Assembly (NCBI GenBank): GCA_007123985.1
Contig: SLGA01000297.1
Location: 1-5,215, forward strand
Source: Balneolaceae bacterium
GTDB taxonomy: Bacteria > Bacteroidota > Rhodothermia > Balneolales > Balneolaceae
Direction of reading: 5' to 3'
DNA: 5,215 nucleotides
A program made the translations under genes and the position numbers. Below are positions 1 through 5,215 of the stretch, piece by piece. The stretch's first letter is position 1, and each line of letters starts with the position of its first letter. Under the pieces are notes generated by a model. That model was given only the letters and a program-made list of their open reading frames with translations. It did no database searches and had not been told where the DNA came from.

Positions 1-1
1 A

Positions 2-769
2 AATGCACTTGATACATCCCTCAGCATAAACAGCCCATACTTTGAAAGAATTCGTGACTCATTAGCTGTTTGGGATACAAAACTTATTACCGGTTCCGGA
101 TTCTTCGAATTTTATGAGGAGGATGATAAGCCCCGTGTAACCCGCCAGACAAGCGACGGACGTAACTACAATGTATTCAATGCCGCAATTTTCCTGCAAC
201 CCGATTCCCCTTCTGAAATTTACCGCAAAGGACGACTCGTACCTATCGTTGAGCGGTTTCCTTTTGTTGAATTTTTCCAGGCAATCGACATCTTCGGCTG
301 GGTAAACTGGGGTGATATTATGGGGTATGGTTTAGGACGAACCGCCGATCAGTTTACAGTATCCGGCACAAACACTCCGGCACTCATATGTTACGACTCC
401 GTATTTCCAAACTGGGTAAATCAATTCGTGCAGGATGGCGCCGGGTTTCTCACTATCATTACAAATGATGGCTGGTGGGGTGATTCTCACGGCCATATCC
501 AACATTTTGCATTTGCTCGTTTACGTGCCATAGAGCACAGAATGTGGATTGCCCGGTCAGCCAATAATGGTATTTCTGGTATCATATCACCCGATGGTAA
601 AGTACAGGTTGAAACTGAATACTGGACCGAAGACGCTTTTTCCTTCACAATATATCAGTCTGATCGCCGCACGGTCTACAGCAGGCATGGAGATTGGGTT
701 GGTTTCGCGAGTTTGATTTCTTTACTATTGGGTCTGACGTTTATAAAATTCCGTCCAAAAATTAAATGA
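2..769 (+). CDS. lnt: Apolipoprotein N-acyltransferase, C-terminal part (5' end outside window)
   Basis: Lnt transfers an acyl chain from phospholipid to the N-terminal cysteine of lipoproteins at the periplasmic face of the inner membrane. The frame is open from base 2 and gives 255 residues of the nitrilase-like catalytic domain. The motif YRKGRLVPIVERFPF carries the catalytic Lys (window residue 76, bases 227-229) and, 8 residues on, the Glu matching E. coli E343. The catalytic Cys lies in ALICYDSVFP (residue 130, bases 389-391). TNDGWWGDSHG and the RLRAIEH segment are further family signatures. A hydrophobic stretch near the C-terminus (GDWVGFASLISLLLGLTF) fits the last membrane helix. 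The first triad residue, the Glu of WPE(T/N), is not visible; the opening residues NALD fit just after it, and base 1 (a) could end a GAA codon. The N-terminal membrane helices are also missing. The ATG at 320 is internal, not the start. One oddity is Asp instead of the usual Glu two residues after the catalytic Cys. Confidence 0.93.
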   Translation, partial: NALDTSLSINSPYFERIRDSLAVWDTKLITGSGFFEFYEEDDKPRVTRQTSDGRNYNVFNAAIFLQPDSPSEIYRKGRLVPIVERFPFVEFFQAIDIFGWVNWGDIMGYGLGRTADQFTVSGTNTPALICYDSVFPNWVNQFVQDGAGFLTIITNDGWWGDSHGHIQHFAFARLRAIEHRMWIARSANNGISGIISPDGKVQVETEYWTEDAFSFTIYQSDRRTVYSRHGDWVGFASLISLLLGLTFIKFRPKIK

Positions 770-783
770 TGAAAAATTCATGA
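766..783 (+). other. Five-codon mini-ORF bridging the lnt stop and the lipoprotein start
   Basis: ATGATG overlaps the lnt stop (TGA 767-769) and opens a frame of five codons, MMKNS. It ends at TGA 781-783, which overlaps the ATG of the lipoprotein gene at 780. Both junctions have the ATGA form seen in translationally coupled genes. It could let ribosomes step across the 10-base gap, but such short frames arise by chance, and no ribosome binding site was seen for it. Confidence 0.15.
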
Positions 784-1388
784 TTGCCCGACTGACCTTC
801 GTTTTCTCACTTGTTATACTCCTGTTTTCATCCTGCTCCAACTCCGATGAGGTCGAAACCACAACCGATGAACCCGGTTATATTCAATTTTTTAATGCAC
901 TCGCGCAAAAATGTGGTGATGCCCATCAGGGGCAGTTAATTATACAACCTGAAACGGTTGATATGTTCAAAGGCACAGAAATGATGGTAATGCATATTCG
1001 TGAATGCTCAGATAACCAGTTAAAAATACCATTTCACATCGAAAATGAAGAAACCGGAGAGTGGGATCGCTCCAGAACCTGGATCATCACCCTGCATGAT
1101 GATGGTCTTGAACTTCGGCACGATCACAGAATGCCGGATGGCTCAGACGACGATGTAACCATGTACGGTGGTTTTTCTGTAGATGAGGGCACTGCAAACG
1201 TGCAAAGATTTCAATCAGAAGAGAGAACAGCGCAGGCAGATGGCGAATTCAGAGGGTGGAGAATTGAGTTTTTCCCGGGAGAGCGCTACACATACGGTAC
1301 CGTATGGCAGGATGAATGGAATATTATGGTACAATTTGATCTGACTAACTCTATTGAAGAGCCTCCTGCACCATGGGGACACGAGTAA
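780..1388 (+). CDS. Uncharacterised exported lipoprotein
   Basis: I do not recognise a named domain in this 202-residue protein. The N-terminus is a type II signal peptide: Arg4, a hydrophobic core at about residues 5-16, and a lipobox-like FSSC ending at Cys19. The next residues, SNSDE, are polar and acidic, which in Bacteroidota is compatible with outward sorting, though that is inference. The mature part is soluble, acidic and apparently beta-rich, with two further cysteines (Cys45, Cys76) that could form a disulfide. Sequence-rich patches likely to be conserved are EWDRSRTW (94-101), LRHDHRMPDGSDDDVTMYGG (112-131), and FDLT near the end followed by PPAPWG. The HDH/DGSDDD patch could bind a metal, but nothing proves it. 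It starts 10 bases after lnt, so co-transcription is likely. No Shine-Dalgarno sequence precedes the ATG; the upstream region is A-rich. Confidence 0.85.
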   Translation: MIARLTFVFSLVILLFSSCSNSDEVETTTDEPGYIQFFNALAQKCGDAHQGQLIIQPETVDMFKGTEMMVMHIRECSDNQLKIPFHIENEETGEWDRSRTWIITLHDDGLELRHDHRMPDGSDDDVTMYGGFSVDEGTANVQRFQSEERTAQADGEFRGWRIEFFPGERYTYGTVWQDEWNIMVQFDLTNSIEEPPAPWGHE

Positions 1389-1484
1389 GATTTGTAAAAA
1401 ATATTTACCTGTACGCAAGAATTCAGATGATTCTGTTATCTTTTGCGTTAAATGCTTGTCTCGTACAAATTTTAATAATCGGAT
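1389..1484 (+). other. Gap between lipoprotein gene and dsbD-like gene
   Basis: This 96-base AT-rich gap is the longest between the four + strand genes, so an internal promoter could sit here, but I cannot point to a convincing one. TATCTTTTG near 1437 resembles the Bacteroidota -7 element with one base too many, and no well-spaced -33 partner is visible. Two tandem in-frame TAA codons (1473-1478) end just before the dsbD-like ATG and exclude any earlier start. GGA at 1481-1483 lies too close to the ATG to be a good ribosome binding site. Confidence 0.3.
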
Positions 1485-3641
1485 ATGCTTTACAGGTACC
1501 TTTTCATTATTGCTATTTGGTTTTTTTTAGCAGAAGAAATTACCGCGCAGCCGGTAGTTACTGATAATGCGGAAATAGAGCTAATTTCCGAGCAGGAATC
1601 CATTCTACCCGGCCAATCTTTCTGGATTGGAGTACACATGAATCTTCGGGAAAACTGGTATGTATACTATCGAAATCCCGGGGATTCAGGTATGCCGCTC
1701 ATGTTGGAATGGCTCCACGACAAAGATTTCCAAATTGGTGAGATACAGTGGCCAACCCCACTTTGGATCGATGTTGCCGCAGGTTTGGCAAGTCATGGTT
1801 ACTACGATTCAGTTCTCTTTATGATGGAGGCTACCGCACCGGACGATCTTGTACCCGGAACAGAGTACACTCTGATTGCTGAAGCAGACTGGCTGATTTG
1901 TGAAAAAATCTGTATTCCCGAATATGCCGATCTCGAGTTAACACTGCTTGTAACAGATGAAGAGCCCGAATACAACTCTGAAAACCTTGCTCTTTTCAAT
2001 GAAACCCGTAATAAACTGCCGGTAACACTCGACTATTGGAGTGCTGAAGCAACGGTTGATGCAAATGGTGCCACACTTAAACTTTCAACAGATGCATTCG
2101 ATCTTCCAGAATTTTCTGAGATTATCTATTTTGCCAAAGAAGAGGGTGAGATCGAAAATGGAGCGCAACAGCCATTTTCCGTTGATGGGAACACCATAAC
2201 CATCGAACTTCAAAAATCTACCTACAAAAGCGGAGATATCGACCGTTTGTGGGGGCTGGTATATAATGCTGATGGCTGGGATGAAGCCGGCACCATCCAA
2301 TCCATAATTGTTGATGTTTCTCCAGGCGATGGATCAATTACTGCTTCGGATGTTGCATCCATGCAGATCTTTTCAGCCCGTTTTTTACTGATTCTTGGTT
2401 TTGCTTTTCTTGGTGGAATGATCCTGAACCTGATGCCATGTGTATTCCCTATTCTCTCCATCAAAGTGATGAATTTTATGCAAATGGCCGGCCACGATTC
2501 CCGAAAAGTGCGAATGCACGGATACGTTTTTGGTGCCGGAGTTTTGATTTCGTTTCTCTTTCTTGCACTGCTTCTCATTTTGTTGAGAGCAGGCGGCCAG
2601 GAACTTGGCTGGGGATTCCAGCTGCAAACTCCCGCTTTTATTGCATTCATGACATTTCTGATGTTTGCACTCGGCCTAAGCCTGATGGGAGTGTTTGAAA
2701 TCGGCAACTCTCTGATTAATGTAGCAGGGAAAGCAAATACCGGTGAGGGGATGCGCGGATCATTCTTTAGCGGAATTCTTGCCACCATACTTGCTACCCC
2801 ATGTACTGCACCATTTATGGGAACAGCCATTGGTGTGGCAATTACTCTCCCCGCCACTACATCCCTCATCATTTTTGGAACTTTAGGGTTGGGAATGGCA
2901 GCACCATATGTGCTTCTCTCTTCCTTCCCCGCACTTATGAAATTTATGCCTAAACCCGGAGCTTGGATGGAAACATTTAAACAAGCAATGGCCTTTCCAC
3001 TTTTTGCAACAGCCATATGGCTTATCTGGGTATATGGACAACAGGCCGGAATTGACGGGTTAACACGATTGCTTGTTGGTTTACTGATGCTCTCCATAGG
3101 TATCTGGATTTTGCATCGCTGGAAAGCAGTTCAAATATCGAGTACTTCACGAATAATGAGCCGTGCTATTGTTGCCGCATTTATTGTAGGCGGATTTTGG
3201 TTCTCTGTTCCTGAAACCGGTATTCATCAAACCGGAAACGAAATTACATCATCAAATAGTTTTGGCGTGGATTGGGTTGCATATACTGAGGAGACTCTTC
3301 AGGAAAATCTTGATCAGGGCAATAATGTATTTATCGATTTTACCGCTGCATGGTGCATTACCTGTAAAGCGAATGAACGAATTATTTTCAGCTCCGATCG
3401 TGTAAAAAACAAGTTCAACGATCTCGACTTTGTGATGATCAAAGCAGACTGGACAAACCGAAATCCCGAGATCACCCGGGCGCTTGAATCATTTGGAAGA
3501 AATGGTGTGCCACTCTACGTAATCTACTCACCTTCCATTGAAGAACCCATGATATTACCTGAATTACTCACACCAAATATTGTGTTAGATGCACTTGAAA
3601 AAATATCCGGCAAAACAACGTTAACCTTATCCGATTCTTAA
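1485..3641 (+). CDS. dsbD: ScsB/DsbD-type transmembrane thiol:disulfide reductase
   Basis: The 718-residue protein would pass electrons from cytoplasmic thioredoxin through the inner membrane to envelope proteins. Residues 1-21 form a signal peptide (likely cut at ITA^QP). Residues of about 30-155 match the N-terminal domain of ScsB-like proteins, with NWYVYYRNPGDSGMP, the WPTP motif and WLICEKICIPE, whose Cys139 and Cys143 form a CxxxC pair. A second beta-rich segment follows (about 180-275). About eight membrane helices span 297-575 and hold the signature NLMPCVFPILSIK (Cys319) and ATPCTAPFMG (Cys440). The C-terminal thioredoxin-like domain has FTAAWCITCK (Cys624, Cys627) and a probable cis-Pro in NGVPLY (Pro676). 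These six are the only cysteines. In-frame stops at 1473 and 1476 fix the start, and the next Met is at residue 52. The N-domain is of ScsB type rather than the E. coli DsbD-alpha type, so scsB would be an equally fair name. The redoxin gene follows after 24 bases. Confidence 0.95.
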   Translation: MLYRYLFIIAIWFFLAEEITAQPVVTDNAEIELISEQESILPGQSFWIGVHMNLRENWYVYYRNPGDSGMPLMLEWLHDKDFQIGEIQWPTPLWIDVAAGLASHGYYDSVLFMMEATAPDDLVPGTEYTLIAEADWLICEKICIPEYADLELTLLVTDEEPEYNSENLALFNETRNKLPVTLDYWSAEATVDANGATLKLSTDAFDLPEFSEIIYFAKEEGEIENGAQQPFSVDGNTITIELQKSTYKSGDIDRLWGLVYNADGWDEAGTIQSIIVDVSPGDGSITASDVASMQIFSARFLLILGFAFLGGMILNLMPCVFPILSIKVMNFMQMAGHDSRKVRMHGYVFGAGVLISFLFLALLLILLRAGGQELGWGFQLQTPAFIAFMTFLMFALGLSLMGVFEIGNSLINVAGKANTGEGMRGSFFSGILATILATPCTAPFMGTAIGVAITLPATTSLIIFGTLGLGMAAPYVLLSSFPALMKFMPKPGAWMETFKQAMAFPLFATAIWLIWVYGQQAGIDGLTRLLVGLLMLSIGIWILHRWKAVQISSTSRIMSRAIVAAFIVGGFWFSVPETGIHQTGNEITSSNSFGVDWVAYTEETLQENLDQGNNVFIDFTAAWCITCKANERIIFSSDRVKNKFNDLDFVMIKADWTNRNPEITRALESFGRNGVPLYVIYSPSIEEPMILPELLTPNIVLDALEKISGKTTLTLSDS

Positions 3642-3665
3642 CCTTCAACTAAAAAGTAAAAACCA

Positions 3666-4292
3666 ATGAAAAAAACAGCACTACTTTCTTTGATTATTGC
3701 AGCATCTGTGATGCTTCTTAACTTCACATCATCAGATAGTGAAAAAGCCGGGGCAGTTGTAGGCCAGCAAGCACCCGACTTTTCTGTAGTTGATGCCCAT
3801 GGCAACATGCACAGCCTGAGTGATTTTGAAGGGCAGTATGTAATTTTAGAGTGGCTCAACCATGGTTGCCCATTTGTTCGAAAACATTACGATGGAAACA
3901 ACATGCAGGAACTACAACAACGATACACAGAAAAAGGCGTTGTCTGGCTATCGGTTGTTTCATCCGCTCCCGGTACTCAAGGCTACATGGAGCCTGAAGA
4001 AACTCTACAAACGGCTGCAGAAAAAGGCGCAGCCCCTACTGCAATTCTGCTTGATGTTGACGGAACTATGGGACGTGCATACGATGCACGGGTAACACCT
4101 CACATGTATATCATCAACCCAGAAGGAGTGCTTGAGTTTAACGGTGCAATAGACGACAGACCCACTGCAAGAGCACGGGATCTCGAAGGTGCACACAATT
4201 ATGTAGTTGCTGCGATGACCAGCCTGCTGAATGGCGAGCCCGTTGAAGTTACTACAAATACACCATATGGTTGTACAGTTAAATATGAATAG
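3666..4292 (+). CDS. Exported redoxin, peroxiredoxin-like (AhpC/TSA superfamily)
   Basis: This 208-residue protein has a thioredoxin fold after an N-terminal export signal (MKK, hydrophobic core at about 5-20, no lipobox cysteine). The fold opens with VGQQAPDFSVVDAHGN (about 32-47), typical of the AhpC/TSA and redoxin families. The active site is LEWLNHGCPFVRKHY with Cys68; the position of the second Cys of a thioredoxin CxxC is Val71. VTPHMYII carries the cis-Pro (Pro145). The end, TPYGCTVKYE, holds the only other cysteine, Cys203, in a GC(S/T)(V/I)KY motif that I know as a hallmark of this redoxin subfamily. Cys203 may act as the resolving partner of Cys68, which is inference. Peroxide reduction or thiol exchange in the periplasm is likely; the true substrate is unknown. 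The preceding gene encodes a DsbD-like reductase that could recycle it. An in-frame TAA at 3657 excludes an earlier start; the leader is A-rich without a Shine-Dalgarno sequence. Confidence 0.9.
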   Translation: MKKTALLSLIIAASVMLLNFTSSDSEKAGAVVGQQAPDFSVVDAHGNMHSLSDFEGQYVILEWLNHGCPFVRKHYDGNNMQELQQRYTEKGVVWLSVVSSAPGTQGYMEPEETLQTAAEKGAAPTAILLDVDGTMGRAYDARVTPHMYIINPEGVLEFNGAIDDRPTARARDLEGAHNYVVAAMTSLLNGEPVEVTTNTPYGCTVKYE

Positions 4293-4312
4293 TTTCTAAA
4301 GTATTTTAAATC

Positions 4313-4356
4313 AAAAAAATAGCCCCGAATCAGCAGATTCGGGGCTATTTTGTTTT
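4313..4356. terminator. Bidirectional intrinsic terminator between convergent genes
   Basis: Bases 4316-4331 and 4336-4351 pair perfectly over 16 base pairs around the tetraloop agca. The core is GC-rich (GCCCCG/CGGGGC). The right arm runs into TTTTGTTTT, giving a U tract for the + strand redoxin transcript. The left side begins with seven A (4313-4319), giving a U tract for the minus-strand ald transcript. It lies 21 bases after the redoxin stop and 24 bases from the ald stop, so it can end both. Confidence 0.93.
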
Positions 4357-4379
4357 AAATAACTTTACGTTATAACTAC

Positions 4380-5215
4380 TTAAAGCACTTCTGATATCTC
4401 TGTGTATTCCATATCAAATGCCTCGGCAACGTCTTTATACACAATTTTACCGTTCGCAACATTCAGGCCTTTCAACAGCTCAAGATCATCATTCAATGCC
4501 TGCTTCCAGCCCTTATTTGCAATCTGAACGGCATACGGTAGTGTAGCATTTGTGAGACCAAGTGTTGACGTGTACGGTACAGCCCCCGGCATGTTAGCCA
4601 CACAGTAGTGAACTACATCATCTATAATATAGATCGGGTCATCGTGCGTGGTAGGTCTTGAAGTTTCAAAACATCCGCCCTGATCAATGGCCACATCAAC
4701 CATCACAGTACCGGGTCTCATCAGCTTTAGCATATCCCTGCTGATAAGGTTCGGAGCTTTTGCGCCGGGAATCAGTACGGCACCAATTACAAGGTCTGTT
4801 GTTGGCAGCAAGTTTCTGATCGCACCTTCTGTTGAATAAAGTGTTCGCACATTTTTAGGCATCACATCATCGAGATAACGAAGGCGTGGTATGCTGATGT
4901 CCAGAATTATGGTGTTTGCTCCCATACCGGCTGCTATTTTTGCAGCATTTACACCAACAATACCGCCGCCAAGAACAATCACATTGGCAGGAGGAACCCC
5001 TGGAATACCACCCATCAGAACACCACGCCCACCCGTTGCTTTTTCAAGATATTTAGCCCCTTCCTGGGCAGACATCCGGCCTGCCACTTCACTCATTGGA
5101 ACGAGAAGCGGAAGGCTTCTGTCGGCTTTTTCTACCGTTTCGTATGCAATTGCGATGCATTTGGAGTCGATTACAGCCTGGGTAAGTGCTTCGCTGGCTG
5201 CAAAATGAAAATAGG
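4380..5215 (-). CDS. ald: Alanine dehydrogenase, C-terminal three quarters (5' end outside window)
   Basis: Ald converts L-alanine, NAD+ and water to pyruvate, ammonium and NADH in the cytoplasm. The frame stays open to the window edge and gives 277 residues of a family that is usually about 370 long, so roughly 95 N-terminal residues are outside. The ATG at 5096 is internal (PMSEVAGR), because family sequence continues upstream: YFHFAASEALTQ, then IAYETVEKADRSLPLLVPMS. The His of YFHFAA (bases 5205-5207) matches catalytic His96 of the M. tuberculosis enzyme; the Lys75 equivalent is not visible. The NAD-binding Rossmann fold shows GGGIVGVNAA followed by an Asp in IILDISIPRL. DLVIGAVLIPGAKAP, VDVAIDQGGCFE (its Asp, bases 4683-4685, matches Asp270), RPTTHDDP, HYCVANMPGAVP and TSTLGLTNATLPYA are all family hallmarks. 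It is convergent with the redoxin gene and shares its terminator. The promoter is beyond the window. Confidence 0.97.
   Translation of the reverse strand, partial: YFHFAASEALTQAVIDSKCIAIAYETVEKADRSLPLLVPMSEVAGRMSAQEGAKYLEKATGGRGVLMGGIPGVPPANVIVLGGGIVGVNAAKIAAGMGANTIILDISIPRLRYLDDVMPKNVRTLYSTEGAIRNLLPTTDLVIGAVLIPGAKAPNLISRDMLKLMRPGTVMVDVAIDQGGCFETSRPTTHDDPIYIIDDVVHYCVANMPGAVPYTSTLGLTNATLPYAVQIANKGWKQALNDDLELLKGLNVANGKIVYKDVAEAFDMEYTEISEVL

Noticed and set aside
320..769. Reading the Lnt segment as a separate 149-residue protein starting at ATG 320.
   Set aside because: The same frame continues upstream to the window start and encodes the catalytic Lys motif, so 320 is an internal methionine.
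1413..1448. Imperfect stem-loop in the gap before the dsbD-like gene: ACGCAA (1413-1418) pairs with TTGCGT (1443-1448), with a short inner AGAAT/ATTCT pairing.
   Set aside because: The inner and outer arms compete for one base, the right side has an unpaired stretch of about 8 bases, and no T tract follows. It is not a terminator and is too weak to call a regulatory element.
1390..1470. Inverted repeat ATTTGTA (1390-1396) / TACAAAT (1464-1470) near the two ends of the same gap.
   Set aside because: Seven AT-rich base pairs separated by 67 bases are expected by chance.
1373..1564. Short + strand frame overlapping the lipoprotein end and the dsbD-like start.
   Set aside because: It overlaps two well-supported genes out of frame, has no homology I recognise and no ribosome binding site.
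2222..3097. Long open frame of 291 codons on the minus strand inside the dsbD-like gene.
   Set aside because: It is antisense to the well-conserved membrane domain. Its translation has no recognisable family and a composition typical of a reverse-complement shadow.
4380..5096. Reading ald as a 238-residue protein starting at 5096.
   Set aside because: The frame stays open to the window edge and encodes conserved Ald sequence, including the catalytic His; the ATG is the internal Met of PMSEVAGR.
4891..5208. Open frame of 105 codons on the + strand, antisense to ald.
   Set aside because: It is Pro/Ile/Ala-rich noise from reading alanine dehydrogenase codons backwards; the ald frame explains the region fully.

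Overview
The window looks like an ordinary chromosomal stretch from a Bacteroidota/FCB-type bacterium. A member of the Balneolota/Rhodothermota side is my best guess, but this is an inference from protein style and moderate, slightly AT-biased base composition, not from a marker gene. None of the three visible start codons has a strong Shine-Dalgarno sequence; the upstream bases are A-rich or A/T-rich, as is common in that group. No mobile element, CRISPR array, tRNA or rRNA was seen, and no gene-free stretch exceeds 100 bases.

Layout. Positions 2-4292 on the + strand hold four genes read in one direction, with gaps of 10, 96 and 24 bases. They are the C-terminal two thirds or so of an apolipoprotein N-acyltransferase (lnt, cut by the window start), an unrecognised small lipoprotein, a full-length ScsB/DsbD-type transmembrane thiol-disulfide reductase, and an exported redoxin of the peroxiredoxin-like class. 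A strong hairpin with T runs on both sides (about 4313-4356) closes this group. It also serves the convergent minus-strand gene, alanine dehydrogenase (ald, 4380-5215), whose N-terminal quarter lies beyond the window end.

How the genes fit together. All four + strand genes concern the cell envelope. Lnt finishes the acylation of lipoproteins, and the next gene encodes a lipoprotein. The DsbD-like protein would carry electrons from cytoplasmic thioredoxin across the inner membrane, and the redoxin immediately downstream is the obvious candidate acceptor. This resembles the established idea that ScsB-type transporters feed periplasmic peroxiredoxins. The most interesting part is therefore the DsbD-redoxin pair, with the two-cysteine lipoprotein as a possible third member. 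Ald is a separate metabolic gene (L-alanine to pyruvate, NAD-linked) with no evident link. I did not find a clearly undescribed system; the unrecognised lipoprotein is the least explained gene.
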